A stretch of DNA of 64,000 bases from assembly GCF_014844075.1 (NCBI RefSeq), contig NZ_CP062165.1, forward strand, positions 186,001-250,000, read 5' to 3'. Shown here one piece after another: positions 44,030 through 53,203 of this stretch. Each line of letters opens with the position of its first letter. Within the stretch, counting starts at the first letter, position 1. The translations under genes and the position numbers were made by a program. The notes below the pieces were generated by a model. That model worked only from the letters and a program-made list of their open reading frames with translations, was not told the origin of the DNA and searched no databases. Source of the stretch: Paenibacillus sp. JNUCC-31. Lineage in GTDB: Bacteria; Bacillota; Bacilli; Paenibacillales; Paenibacillaceae.

Positions 44030-44899
44030 TTAAGAGGAATGCTCAAGACAACGGATTAAAGCCGTCCAATCCAACTCACCATAACCATGGGCAATTCCTT
44101 CAGACAGGTGTTGATGGATAAGCTGACCTAAAGGTAGAGGAGCTTGAACCGACTTTGCTGCCTCGATAGCCAATGCAACATCTTTTAACCCGAGCTTCAT
44201 TTTAAAACCGGCTGGTTCAAAGCGCTGTTCGGCCATGATCGCTCCATAGTTCTGATATACCGGAGATTGAAAAAGAGCATTCACGACATCCATATACCGG
44301 GACGACTTAATGCCGTGCTTTTCTACCATGAGCTGCGCTTCCGACAAAGCTTCCAGCATTGAAGCAATTAGAAAGTTAACTCCTATTTTGACAATGTTAC
44401 CTTCTTCGCCATGATCCCCAATCTCAAATATCTCTTGACCTAGTGTTGTTAACATGGGAAGTACTCGTTGTCTTGCATGTTCCGGACCAGCTAAAATAAT
44501 ACGCAATGTAGCTGCTTTAGCGGCATCCGGGCGCCCCATCACGGTGGCAGACACAAAGTGTTGGTTTCTCTCCGCGTGCAAAGCGGATAATTTCCGAGCC
44601 AGATCTACGCTGATCGTACTGGCAGATACGTGAATTCCATTTTCAGATAATCCGTTCAGAACACCATTTGGTCCCTCAACAATCTCCTTCAAAGCAGCAT
44701 CATCAGATAACATGGTAATTACAAGATTGCTTTCTTTCGCTGCCTCTAGTGGTGTTTGGACATATCGTGCTCCCTGTTCTATTAATGGTTCAACTTTTTC
44801 AGGGGTCCTATTGAAGAGGATTAATTCATAACCCGCGTTCAACAGGTTTTGTGCCATTGGAAGCCCCATATTTCCAAGCCCAATAAACGATACCTTCAT
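44030..44899 (-). CDS. NAD(P)-dependent dehydrogenase of the HIBADH / 6-phosphogluconate type
   Basis: 289 aa from the ATG nine bases after GGAG. N-terminal Rossmann motif FIGLGNMGLPMAQNLL, the substrate loop NGIHVSASTISV, and the catalytic Lys in NIVKIGVNFLIASM (about residue 169). It is typical of beta-hydroxyacid dehydrogenases and related imine reductases; GxxxN spacing fits either. It is the first gene after the double GGAATGATTGTTCC elements at 44940 and 45029, which likely form its control region. Its start and that of the LLM gene are 28 bases apart. Confidence 0.9.
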   Translation of the reverse strand: MKVSFIGLGNMGLPMAQNLLNAGYELILFNRTPEKVEPLIEQGARYVQTPLEAAKESNLVITMLSDDAALKEIVEGPNGVLNGLSENGIHVSASTISVDLARKLSALHAERNQHFVSATVMGRPDAAKAATLRIILAGPEHARQRVLPMLTTLGQEIFEIGDHGEEGNIVKIGVNFLIASMLEALSEAQLMVEKHGIKSSRYMDVVNALFQSPVYQNYGAIMAEQRFEPAGFKMKLGLKDVALAIEAAKSVQAPLPLGQLIHQHLSEGIAHGYGELDWTALIRCLEHSS

Positions 44900-44939
44900 T
44901 GGTTGCATCTCCTTATTTATGCTGGATTGTTTTAATAGC

Positions 44940-44953
44940 GGAATGATTGTTCC
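44940..44953. promoter_or_regulatory. Operator-like repeat, proximal copy
   Basis: GGAATGATTGTTCC, followed directly by another half copy (GGAATGATT, 44954-44962). Its exact reverse complement occurs at 45029-45042. The layout and sequence type fit a TetR-family operator in front of the dehydrogenase operon. Confidence 0.6.
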
Positions 44954-45028
44954 GGAATGATTAAAAAAATTTTGGCCTTACAGCTACTCTTCAAATGTGC
45001 ATCTTCAAAATATGAGGAACATAATAAC

Positions 45029-45042
45029 GGAACAATCATTCC
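45029..45042. promoter_or_regulatory. Operator-like repeat, distal copy
   Basis: GGAACAATCATTCC, the exact reverse complement of the copy at 44940-44953, located 19 bases after the tetR stop codon. Confidence 0.6.
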
Positions 45043-45060
45043 AATATTGCCAAAAAAAAA

Positions 45061-45645
45061 TTATATCCCTGCAATTACAAAGCTAATCATCTCTTTTGCA
45101 CGTTCTGGATTCTGACCTGTTTTGGCCATAATATTTATGCTTTGATGTAAATTCAGCAATAAATAAGACAATGCTTTGATATCTGTAGTTTTATCTATCT
45201 CTCCCCATTGTTGGCCCTTCTCCAAAAGCTCACAAAATGCTTGTTCCAAATCCGAAAAACTAGTCTTTATCAAGACATTTATCTGTTCATCTGGCGACTC
45301 CAATGTTGTAGCTGTATTCGTTACAAAACATCCGCCCGGCAAGCTGGTATCGTATGCTGAAGCAATATGATACTCAAAAAATTGTAGAATTCCATCCTTA
45401 ACGCTTGATGCATGTTCAAGAATAGTCTGCTTATTGAAACTCCCCTTTTTATAGTGCTCCAGGGCATCTCTATACAAAGTTTGCTTGTCGGAAAACGTAT
45501 CGTAAAGACTGGATCGGCTAATGCCCATCACTTCTAGTAAATCCGGTATGCTAGCCGCTTCATAGCCTTTTTCCCAAAACAACAGCATCGCTTGATGAAG
45601 CGCTTGTTCTTTGTCAAATTCTTTTGTCCTGGCGATAAGTAACAC
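45061..45645 (-). CDS. TetR-family regulator with unusual start region
   Basis: About 190-194 aa. The N-terminal HTH reads FDKEQALHQAMLLFWEKGYE and IPDLLEVMGISRSSLYDTFS, followed by a ligand domain with CFVTNTATTLE. The family normally begins with M-A-R-T-K-E-F; here the codon at that Met is ATC (45634-45636), and a perfect GGGAGGT sits 7 bases before it. The in-frame GTG at 45645 overlaps that ribosome binding site. So either ATC is used as a rare start, or translation begins poorly at GTG. It heads the dehydrogenase/LLM/esterase genes and probably represses them and itself. Confidence 0.85.
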   Translation of the reverse strand: MLLIARTKEFDKEQALHQAMLLFWEKGYEAASIPDLLEVMGISRSSLYDTFSDKQTLYRDALEHYKKGSFNKQTILEHASSVKDGILQFFEYHIASAYDTSLPGGCFVTNTATTLESPDEQINVLIKTSFSDLEQAFCELLEKGQQWGEIDKTTDIKALSYLLLNLHQSINIMAKTGQNPERAKEMISFVIAGI

Positions 45646-45669
45646 CTCCCGTGAAAGAAATATAACATA

Positions 45670-45689
45670 TCTGAACTGATCAGTCCAGA
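45670..45689. promoter_or_regulatory. Operator-like palindrome upstream of tetR
   Basis: TCTGAACTGATCAGTCCAGA is symmetric in 18 of 20 positions around GATC, 25 bases before the tetR start. It differs from the GGAATGATTGTTCC elements downstream of tetR. Confidence 0.6.
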
Positions 45690-45923
45690 AAAAAGTGAGC
45701 AGATCTTACGTGCCACTCTTGGGACACACCAACTCTGCACTAAATTAGTTCCACCGCATAAAAAAATGATAGTAGTGAGTTTTCTAACTTACTCCATATG
45801 TATTATTTACATTCATCCATTCTTAACGATAAAACATATTACACAAACTAGAAAGATGAACGGTTCTTCAGCCCTTAACATCCCTCTTATTTGTTCTACC
45901 AATAAAGCAGGGGCTTTCTTTGG

Positions 45924-46411
45924 TCAACCCGTGTCAAACGGAAGCTGAGGATCGTATTCCAAAATCAGCTGGACTCCTTTACTCATATCTTCCAATTCCC
46001 ATGCTATTAATTGAAGTGCCATATCGATACCAGAGGAGACACAGGCTGCTGTAACGATTTTGCCCTCACGAACCACTCTTTCATCTGCTGGAATTGTTCC
46101 AAGAGATTGAAGCAGGTCAAAGGACCCCCAATGACTGGTGGCTACGGTTCCATTTAACAAGCCTGCGGCGCTCAAAATCAGAGAGCCGTTACAAACCGAC
46201 GTGGTCCATTTCGTTGTTTCATGCATTTGGCGAATCCAATTTAACGTTTCTTCGTCATTCATTGGAGTTTTATAATTTGGCGGGCTGCAACCTGGAACAA
46301 CGAGAATACAGCTGAAGTAACTTCAGAAAAACTGTAATCTGCATGCAAATAACCCATATTTGAGTCCAGTTTGATTAACCCTTTTTTCTTAGCGACAAAC
46401 TTTACTTCGAC
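45924..46411 (-). pseudogene. DJ-1/PfpI-family protein, multiple frameshifts
   Basis: The 112 codons ending at 45924 encode the C-terminal part of a DJ-1/PfpI protein, including the nucleophile elbow TTSVCNGSLILSAAG and ATSHW. Upstream pieces in other frames continue the family in order: VEVKFVAKK, LIKLDSNMGYLHADYSFSEV and ILVVPGCSPPNY. At least two frameshifts and one in-frame stop separate them, so the full protein cannot be made. An internal ATG at 46262 could yield only the truncated part. No functional ribosome binding site was noted. Confidence 0.8.
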
Positions 46412-46436
46412 ATACTATAAGATCATTTATCATCAA

Positions 46437-46475
46437 CAAACGCCGTTGCAACAATATGCTACACGGCGTTTTTTA
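46437..46475. terminator. Terminator at the end of the large catabolic cluster
   Basis: AACGCCGT (46439-46446) pairs with ACGGCGTT (46463-46470). The T run is better on the plus strand, but on the minus strand TTTGTTG follows, so it can end transcription from the gene at 46592. Confidence 0.65.
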
Positions 46476-46591
46476 TATATAATCATCAGGATTGAGAGTT
46501 TGTTACCTTATGCATCCATAACATCTAATAAAAAGCGATATGATGTTTCCGTTTAAATACGTGACTGTTAAGGCTACGTCCCGGTTCTGAT

Positions 46592-48172
46592 TTACCATCC
46601 GATAGCCGCACCGTCACAGCGGGGGTCTGTGCCCCCGAGAAGGAAGCCATTGTCATCGATCATAATGGCATGCGCATGTCCCATGGCTCTAGCAAAATCT
46701 TCAACTGTGCGTACCTTGTGTCCGGCGAGCTGTAAACGCTGCTGCACTTCTCCCGCGATCCGTCCCTCCACTCTCAATTCTTGCGTCGCCTCTCCCCATG
46801 TTCTTCCCCACACCCAGCGGGGTTCACACACAGCGGTCTGGGGAGTCATACCATAATCCACCATGCGGGTCAGCAGCGCGGTCTGTGTCTGGGGCTGACC
46901 TTCTCCTCCCTGGGTACCGTACAAAATATACGGCTTCCCATCGCGGCAAGCCATCGCCGGCATCAGCGTATGAAAGGTTCTTTTGCCCGGTTCCAGCCTG
47001 TTCACATGCGACGAATCTAGCGAGAAGAACGAGCCTCGGTTCTGCAGCAATATACCGGTGTCTCCCCCAACCACAGCCGAGCCGAACTCAAAATAGAGAC
47101 TTTGGATAAATGAAACGGCATTACCCTCGCTGTCTACTACCGCCGCATATGCCGTATCATGGCCTACCGGCTGGGTATTCATCGGCAGAGCTCGCTCCAT
47201 ATCGATGCAGGCCGCCAGCTTCGCGGCATAGGATTTGGATAGCAGTCGGTCCAGAGGAATGGAAGAAAATTGTGGGTCTGTCAAATAACGATCGCGGTCA
47301 CGGAAGCTCAGCTTCAGCGCCTCCACGAGCAAGTGATAGTACTCATAGGAACCATGCTCGATACTCTCCAAATCAAACTGCTCTAGAATTTGAAGTGCCA
47401 TTATACCGGTAAAGCCCTGTGAATTCGGTGGGACCTGATAAAGATCAAGCCCTCGGTAACTCCCTTTGACCGGTTCCACCCATTCACCTCTGTGTCTCGC
47501 AAAGTCCTCCAGTGTCAGCAGACCGCCCTGTTCCTTAAGTGAGCGAACAATCTCTTGACCCACACTGCCTGAATAAAATACGTCTCGACCCTGGTCCGCA
47601 ACCTGGATCAGGCTCCTTCCCAAAGCAGACTGCACAAAGCGGCTGCCTAGCTCCGGGACCTTGCCTCCAGGCAGATAGATGGCGGCAGTCTGTGGATAAG
47701 CTGCCAGCACATCGAAACGCTCGCTCGTATTGACATGCTGGTCGGGCGACAGCGGGAAGCCTTCCAGTGCATAACGGATCGCGGGCTCAAGTACTTCTGC
47801 CAGCGTCATGGAGCCATATTCCTGTAATATGGCATCCCAGCCGTCCACCATCCCCGGCACGGTAATGACGCTTCGGGGTCCCCGCTGCGGAATGGCTGAT
47901 TCGCCGGCAAAGCAGCTCGCGGTAATCCGGCTTCCCGAACGTCCACTCGCATTATATGCCCTTACTTTTCCCTCTTCGGTGCTATAGGTTAACCAGAAGG
48001 AATCGCCTCCCATTCCCGTCATATGGGGGTATACGACGGCAAGACAGGCGCTCACCGCCACGGCAGCATCAAAGGCGTTACCTCCCTGCTGCAAAATACG
48101 CGATCCTGCTGCGCTGGCCAAAGAATGTGGACTGACTACCATCGTCTGTGTGCCTGTGACTTGTGGAACCAT
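46592..48172 (-). CDS. Gamma-glutamyltransferase-family protein
   Basis: 526 aa from an ATG behind GAAGGTGG; no signal peptide. It is an Ntn hydrolase: SPHSLASAAGSRILQQGGNA and DAAVAVSACLAVVYPHMTGMGGDSF form the large subunit, and the autocatalytic Thr lies in VGHDTAYAAVVDSEGNAVSF (about residue 345), starting the small subunit; GTQGGEGQPQTQ follows. Asp precedes the Thr where the classical enzymes have Thr. YwrD-like or cephalosporin-acylase-like relatives share this form. Last gene of the catabolic cluster; it may hydrolyse a gamma-glutamyl or other amide bond of an intermediate. Confidence 0.9.
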   Translation of the reverse strand: MVPQVTGTQTMVVSPHSLASAAGSRILQQGGNAFDAAVAVSACLAVVYPHMTGMGGDSFWLTYSTEEGKVRAYNASGRSGSRITASCFAGESAIPQRGPRSVITVPGMVDGWDAILQEYGSMTLAEVLEPAIRYALEGFPLSPDQHVNTSERFDVLAAYPQTAAIYLPGGKVPELGSRFVQSALGRSLIQVADQGRDVFYSGSVGQEIVRSLKEQGGLLTLEDFARHRGEWVEPVKGSYRGLDLYQVPPNSQGFTGIMALQILEQFDLESIEHGSYEYYHLLVEALKLSFRDRDRYLTDPQFSSIPLDRLLSKSYAAKLAACIDMERALPMNTQPVGHDTAYAAVVDSEGNAVSFIQSLYFEFGSAVVGGDTGILLQNRGSFFSLDSSHVNRLEPGKRTFHTLMPAMACRDGKPYILYGTQGGEGQPQTQTALLTRMVDYGMTPQTAVCEPRWVWGRTWGEATQELRVEGRIAGEVQQRLQLAGHKVRTVEDFARAMGHAHAIMIDDNGFLLGGTDPRCDGAAIGW

Positions 48173-48230
48173 CTTGCCACCTTCTTTCTCTCTTATGTTC
48201 AACTGACGGTAACTCCTGTTTGTTGTCTAA

Positions 48231-49559
48231 TCATGTTACCCATTCAGACGCGAATGTCTGAGCTGTATGCAGAGCAGACTGCCATCTGCCGGAGGCATAC
48301 ACCCAGCGACTCATTTTTGTACCTGATAGCAGCTGCGTGACATCCGAAGCATCCGTAACAACAAAGTTGCAGGCGAGGCCTTCTTCTATTCCATACTCTT
48401 CGCAGCCCGTGATTTCAGCAGGTATATCCGTGATCATCCGCAGCAGCTGTACTAAATCCCGTTCACTGCCCATATGGGCAGCATAAGATGTGATTTGGGC
48501 GATCTGTATCAGATCCCCGCGGCCGAACGGATGGAACGGGTCTTGAATATTGTCGGAGGCCGCAGCAAGCGGAATGCCTTCGGCAAGCAGCTCGCGAATG
48601 CGTGTTGTGCCCCGTCTTACCAGGCCGCGATCTTCCCGTCCCTGAAGATACAGGTTCACCGCAGGCAGCGTTACCGCGTTCAGACCGGCTTCCTTCATCT
48701 TCGCCATCACATGCTGTGCTTCTTTTTCTGTCATTGCGGACAACGAGCACAGATGATCTGCCGTCACTCTGCCCTGATAACCGTAGCGAATCGTATGCTC
48801 TGCGATGCTGAGCACGGTTTTTTTTCCGGGATGATCACTTTCATCTGCATGCAGATCAATGGGTACGCCGAAACGTTCCGCTAACCGAAAAATCCTGCTA
48901 ATCTCCCGTTCAGGGTCGTCTGCCAGATGAGGGGCTCCACCCAGTACATCAATTCCCATCCGCAGTGCTTCCTCGATTGCCTCATCCGCAGCTTCACGAT
49001 TGCCGCGGAACGGAACCATGAGCGCATATTGGATAGCCATACTGCCCTTCAGCTTCTCCCGTACTTCCAAGGCTGCCTCGATCGTCCGAAAGGCCACCTC
49101 TCTCCCCAAATGAACAGGGAAGTCAAGGTGGCTCCTTATGGTCGTGGTCCCGTAGCTCTGTGCCATTCTGGCGGCAGTCAGCATGCGTTCCGCTAGCTGC
49201 TCCTTGCTGAATGTCTGTACAGCCTGGCTGTAATTAAGAATGGCTTCATGAAGTGTGCCGGATCGGTTCGACACCTGCGAGAGCGAAAAGGCCTTATCCA
49301 GATGCATATGACAGTCAACCAGGCCAGGAAGCATCATGCCGCCCTGCAGATCGATGCAATCCGCGTCTGCCAACCGTTTCAGATCTGATCCGGCCTGATG
49401 CGGGACCATCAGACGGGAAGCACCGCTTTCCCGTGCATCAAGGAAACGATCTTGCCGACGGATACTAACCCATTTTCCAACCTCCGCCTTTAGTTCATAA
49501 AGACAGAGGTCTTCCCGGTGCGGAAGGCGTACATTAATGAAATGCAGCCCTGCACTCAT
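48231..49559 (-). CDS. Amidohydrolase, cytosine-deaminase-like
   Basis: A 442-aa metal-dependent TIM-barrel hydrolase. Metal ligands are visible in LVDCHMHLDKAF (about residue 84), the His and Glu of PIDLHADESDHPG, the His in VTADHLCSLSAM and the Asp in AASDNIQDPFHPFG, the last being the hallmark of the cytosine deaminase/AtzC branch. These enzymes remove amino or alkylamino groups from pyrimidines, triazines or creatinine. Its ATG overlaps the cupin stop by 4 bases (ATGA), so the two are translationally coupled. Confidence 0.92.
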   Translation of the reverse strand: MSAGLHFINVRLPHREDLCLYELKAEVGKWVSIRRQDRFLDARESGASRLMVPHQAGSDLKRLADADCIDLQGGMMLPGLVDCHMHLDKAFSLSQVSNRSGTLHEAILNYSQAVQTFSKEQLAERMLTAARMAQSYGTTTIRSHLDFPVHLGREVAFRTIEAALEVREKLKGSMAIQYALMVPFRGNREAADEAIEEALRMGIDVLGGAPHLADDPEREISRIFRLAERFGVPIDLHADESDHPGKKTVLSIAEHTIRYGYQGRVTADHLCSLSAMTEKEAQHVMAKMKEAGLNAVTLPAVNLYLQGREDRGLVRRGTTRIRELLAEGIPLAAASDNIQDPFHPFGRGDLIQIAQITSYAAHMGSERDLVQLLRMITDIPAEITGCEEYGIEEGLACNFVVTDASDVTQLLSGTKMSRWVYASGRWQSALHTAQTFASEWVT

Positions 49560-50002
49560 TGTGCGGTAGCCAGCGCCTGAAGCACGGCCAGATCCTCCTC
49601 GTCAAGCTCGGTGGCCGGACCCGCTTTGATCATATCCGAGAACATTTCGTCCGGTACCATGGTCGTCAGACAATACAGACGTGTGCTGCCCGTGTTAATA
49701 ATATCGTGATGGTTGCCCGGTGGAATGATAATGAATGAGCCTTGGCGGATCGGAGTCTCATACTCGCTGCCAACTTTGGCTAGCCCTTCCCCTTTTAACA
49801 CATAAAAATATTCATAAGCCTCCCGGTGTTCATTGGATGGAGTTCTGCCTCCAACCTCGAAAATCTCCACAAATGAAGTGAAAGGAACCTGCTCCCTGTC
49901 GCACAGCAGGATGAACTTATTCGTATCCTGTGCGGAAATTTTGTGGACGGGACAATTCTCAAAGTTACCAGCAACCAGACCTGGAATGTTCACCATATAC
50001 AT
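49556..50002 (-). CDS. Single-domain cupin protein
   Basis: 148 aa with the two cupin motifs: EHREAYEYFYVLKGEGLAKV near residue 58 and GSFIIIPPGNHHDIINTGS near 87. His and Glu positions suit a metal site. Such small cupins in catabolic clusters can be isomerases, dioxygenases or regulators of enzyme activity; nothing in the sequence decides this. The start is either the ATG at 50002 or the one at 49996, behind GAGG. It is coupled to the deaminase-like gene. Confidence 0.85.
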   Translation of the reverse strand: MYMVNIPGLVAGNFENCPVHKISAQDTNKFILLCDREQVPFTSFVEIFEVGGRTPSNEHREAYEYFYVLKGEGLAKVGSEYETPIRQGSFIIIPPGNHHDIINTGSTRLYCLTTMVPDEMFSDMIKAGPATELDEEDLAVLQALATAQ

Positions 50003-50042
50003 TCAACCTCACTTTGATTGATTTTAGTTTATGCTTCGCTTT

Positions 50043-51725
50043 TCATCTTTTTACCGGCAGCCTCAAACAGGATATGTCCTGTTCTGTACTGCGAACAGCC
50101 GTGGTGGCAATCTTCAACCCACCTGTTCCCGTGCTGTTCTTCTCGTCCCTAACACCGTTCGGATGCCGGGCGAATAACGGGAAGGCGCTGCCTGTCAACT
50201 CAAGCCGGACATACGAGCCAGCCGGAAGGGTAGCCGCCAAGGGACGCAGCCGGATCTGTGCTGTTCTCCATTCATTGGAAGCATCTGCTCCTTCACTGCA
50301 GATTTCCGTGCGACCCACACTGAGTAGCAGGGCCGTCCCTTGCTCGGATACGGTGGTGAGGATGGCTACCAGATCCGTCGGACCGCCCAATGTTTGGTAC
50401 TGCACGGATAACTCCGGGGACCCAAAAATCGGGATATCCTCTGCAAGCGGTCCTCCCGTATATACCAGAATCTCTTGCCGTTCCTGAATGACAGCTCGGT
50501 CGGACGGCAGGTAAGAGTCCAGACGCATCGGCAGACGTGAGTCGTAAACGAATACATCCGGCACAGCCTCCTCCACATCTTCCTTATGCTTTTCCAGTCT
50601 CCCCCCTCCTGCCGCACCGTTCGCCGGGGTCTGTGACCCAGACAGATAAAACCATTCGGACGGAGAGGCCCCATCCTCAAATAGAGAAGGCAGCTGTTCC
50701 GCTGTATGCCATTCATGACTCAATTGGTCAAAATATCGGATCGGCAGTTCACCAGACAGTTCCATGTCTTCCTTGCCCTTCAGCCAATAATCAAACCAGC
50801 GCAGCTGCTCCAGATGATGACCACCATCTGCCTGCTCGCCATGATCGATTCCGCCCGCTCTGCGTCCCCATGGAATGTGGGCCCACGGGCCGACAACGAG
50901 CCGATGAAAGCAATCCGGCGTGGCCGTAGCTTGCAGAGCTTCGAACGATTGTAACGTACCCATGAGGAAACCGTCATACCATCCCCCAATATGAAGCGCC
51001 GGCACGGGTTCCTTTACGATATCGTTGATCCAGTTCATCTGCTCCCAGTACTCATCGTACGCTTGATGATCGATCCAATCATAAAATGCGGGAAAGTATT
51101 GCTCCAGAATCGGATGTCTTTCATTCAATGGCATTTTCCAAAGCATCTCATCGGGGCTGCGCATGAGTCGTGAGCATTGCTCTGCCGTTACGAAGTCACC
51201 CGCTCTTTGTGCCGTGTCACGAGCCAGCTGGAAAGCCCACGGCAGATGGTTGCCAAGTGCGAACGAGCCATGCGGATAAAATAAGCCATGATACATGTCT
51301 GCCGGACACATGCTCGGTGCAATCGCCTGGAGCGCAGGGGGGTGAAGGGAAGCTGCTGCCCATTGTGTTAGACCTTGATAAGAGAAACCGTACATGCCTA
51401 CTTTGCCGGTCGAGCCGGACAGACCGGCTGCCCACTTGATGGTATCAAATCCGTCCTCTGCTTCTTGAACAAACGGATTAAATTCACCTTCCGACTCACC
51501 CCGCCCCCTGACGTCCTGGATTACAACGATATATCCCTTACTTGCATACCAGACGGGGTGGGCATGCGTAACGGTAGAAGCAATCGACCGTCCGTAGGGC
51601 TGGCGCATCAGCAGCACAGGATATTCTCCTGTCTCGTCCGGCAGGTATATATCTGAATACAACGTTATGCCGTCGCGCATCGTGCAAGGGACCTTTCGCC
51701 GGATGACCACATTTCCAAATTTCAT
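50043..51725 (-). CDS. CocE/NonD-family hydrolase
   Basis: A 560-aa alpha/beta hydrolase of the X-Pro dipeptidyl-peptidase/cocaine esterase type. N-terminal MRDGITLYSDIYLP (about residue 18), nucleophile in GMYGFSYQGLTQWAAAS (about 115), Asp in WYDGFLMGT, His near IDHGEQADGGHH, and the C-terminal jelly-roll (VRLELTGSAFPLFARHPNG). No signal peptide is seen, so it is cytoplasmic. Family members cleave acyl esters (cocaine), amides or beta-lactam side chains. It lies in the cluster between the FAD oxidase and the cupin and likely performs one hydrolytic step. Confidence 0.92.
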   Translation of the reverse strand: MKFGNVVIRRKVPCTMRDGITLYSDIYLPDETGEYPVLLMRQPYGRSIASTVTHAHPVWYASKGYIVVIQDVRGRGESEGEFNPFVQEAEDGFDTIKWAAGLSGSTGKVGMYGFSYQGLTQWAAASLHPPALQAIAPSMCPADMYHGLFYPHGSFALGNHLPWAFQLARDTAQRAGDFVTAEQCSRLMRSPDEMLWKMPLNERHPILEQYFPAFYDWIDHQAYDEYWEQMNWINDIVKEPVPALHIGGWYDGFLMGTLQSFEALQATATPDCFHRLVVGPWAHIPWGRRAGGIDHGEQADGGHHLEQLRWFDYWLKGKEDMELSGELPIRYFDQLSHEWHTAEQLPSLFEDGASPSEWFYLSGSQTPANGAAGGGRLEKHKEDVEEAVPDVFVYDSRLPMRLDSYLPSDRAVIQERQEILVYTGGPLAEDIPIFGSPELSVQYQTLGGPTDLVAILTTVSEQGTALLLSVGRTEICSEGADASNEWRTAQIRLRPLAATLPAGSYVRLELTGSAFPLFARHPNGVRDEKNSTGTGGLKIATTAVRSTEQDISCLRLPVKR

Positions 51726-51821
51726 GCAACTCGCTCCTTTGCTGTAGATACGGATTGACTATTAAAATCCGCATGGCACGTTAACTGCTGCAGGTTGCGC
51801 CATTCTTCCATCATCCGTTGA

Positions 51822-53156
51822 TCAGACGCCACTGACAGCCGAACGCTTTAATTTCTCCTGATTCAAAATCCCCTTCGGGTCGTTGCGGTGTTTGATTTCC
51901 CATAAACGATCATGCGCGTAGGATCGCCCGCCCTCCTTCAAATCCCAAGTGTGCGGATTATTGACTATGACCCGGTTTTCCTCGTAACGTTCCATTAGCT
52001 GATTCAGGTTTTCCTCCGTTGTGAAGGGAACCAGTGGCAGGCCGGAGATCAGCAAATTTCCGTTTTGCCGGGCAAACTCGATATGATTCATCACTTCTGG
52101 ATATTCCCTTTTCATTGATGAGATTTGCTCAAGGGCACTGGATGCTTCAAAATTTAGCTGCAGGTAGGTCAAGCCAGGGTCTGCCTTGCGCGCCCACAAT
52201 GTCGTATGATTCCATGTGAAATCGGAGACCCCTACACCCTTATGGTACTGTTCGGCAGAAACCTTCATAGCCAAGTGACCTTCATATTCCGATAGGATAC
52301 GTTCAAGCTGGGATTCGTTAGCTGTATCCACTTCCAGTAATGCGACAGCATGATCAGCGGGGAGATCAAGCGGAAGAAAATAGGACGGAACCGGCCATTC
52401 ATGGATGGAAATTAGCCGTTTCACCAAGGAAGCGTCCTCAGCTACCGCCTGCCCGAAGCGAAAAGCCTGTTCAAAACGGTCAAAGGTCACTGCCCATTGC
52501 ATCCATTCCACTCGGGGAGCCAGATTGATTTCCACTTCGGACAAAATGCCGATTGTACCGTAAGTATGAAGGTAAGGCAGCACTTCGTCTCCCTGGAGTT
52601 CAATGGTACGGGGATGAACCTCAACGGTCTTGATTTTTAGCGAACGTACCAACCCATCCCAGATCGTCCCCCAGCTGATCGAACCGATGCCGCCAAAACC
52701 GCCGCATAAAAACCCGCCGATCGTCGCGGATTGAAAGGTGGAAGGCATCGTACGCAGCTCATAACCTGCCTTGCGGGCAGTGGATTCCATTTTGCCGAGT
52801 CTAGCCCCGGCCTGGATCCGCATCGTGCCTTCTCCCATTTCGAGCACCTTGTTGTATTTGGCCAGATTCAGGACGATTCCGCCTGTGACCGGAACGCATT
52901 GACCATAGTTGCCGGTGCCGTTCCCCCTGATGGTTAGCGGAACTCCCAGCTCTGCTGCAATGGAGAGCAGATTGTCAAGCTCTTCCTCGGTGCGCGGACT
53001 GGCGATGCACTCGGCGACCTTACCCTGCAGCTGACTGGCCAGCACAGGAGAGAAGTGATGATAATCCATCGAATATTTGGCAAGCGCCGCCTCCTCCCAC
53101 TGCAGTAATTCCGGCTCCATGCGTTCTTTCAATACGGCTATCCAATGTTCATTCAT
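51822..53156 (-). CDS. FAD-binding oxidoreductase (GlcD/VAO type)
   Basis: 444 aa. The PP-loop FAD-binding domain shows VPLTIRGNGTGNYGQCVPVT (about residues 74-93) and STFQSATIGGFLCGGFGGIG (about 140), followed by a substrate domain ending near LWEIKHRNDPKGILN, a common C-terminus of FAD-linked oxidases. These enzymes oxidise alcohols, hydroxyacids or amines, often on ring systems. The linking His/Cys for covalent FAD cannot be assigned with certainty. It is one of two oxidative genes at most in a cluster otherwise made of hydrolases. Confidence 0.9.
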   Translation of the reverse strand: MNEHWIAVLKERMEPELLQWEEAALAKYSMDYHHFSPVLASQLQGKVAECIASPRTEEELDNLLSIAAELGVPLTIRGNGTGNYGQCVPVTGGIVLNLAKYNKVLEMGEGTMRIQAGARLGKMESTARKAGYELRTMPSTFQSATIGGFLCGGFGGIGSISWGTIWDGLVRSLKIKTVEVHPRTIELQGDEVLPYLHTYGTIGILSEVEINLAPRVEWMQWAVTFDRFEQAFRFGQAVAEDASLVKRLISIHEWPVPSYFLPLDLPADHAVALLEVDTANESQLERILSEYEGHLAMKVSAEQYHKGVGVSDFTWNHTTLWARKADPGLTYLQLNFEASSALEQISSMKREYPEVMNHIEFARQNGNLLISGLPLVPFTTEENLNQLMERYEENRVIVNNPHTWDLKEGGRSYAHDRLWEIKHRNDPKGILNQEKLKRSAVSGV

Positions 53157-53203
53157 TCGGTTCCCCTCCCGTATTTGTAATACTGATCTCCCAAAGGAAT
53201 CTC

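Noticed and set aside
45924..46262. Functional 112-aa DJ-1/PfpI protein
   Set aside because: Family members have about 200 residues, and the missing N-terminal half is present upstream in two other frames.
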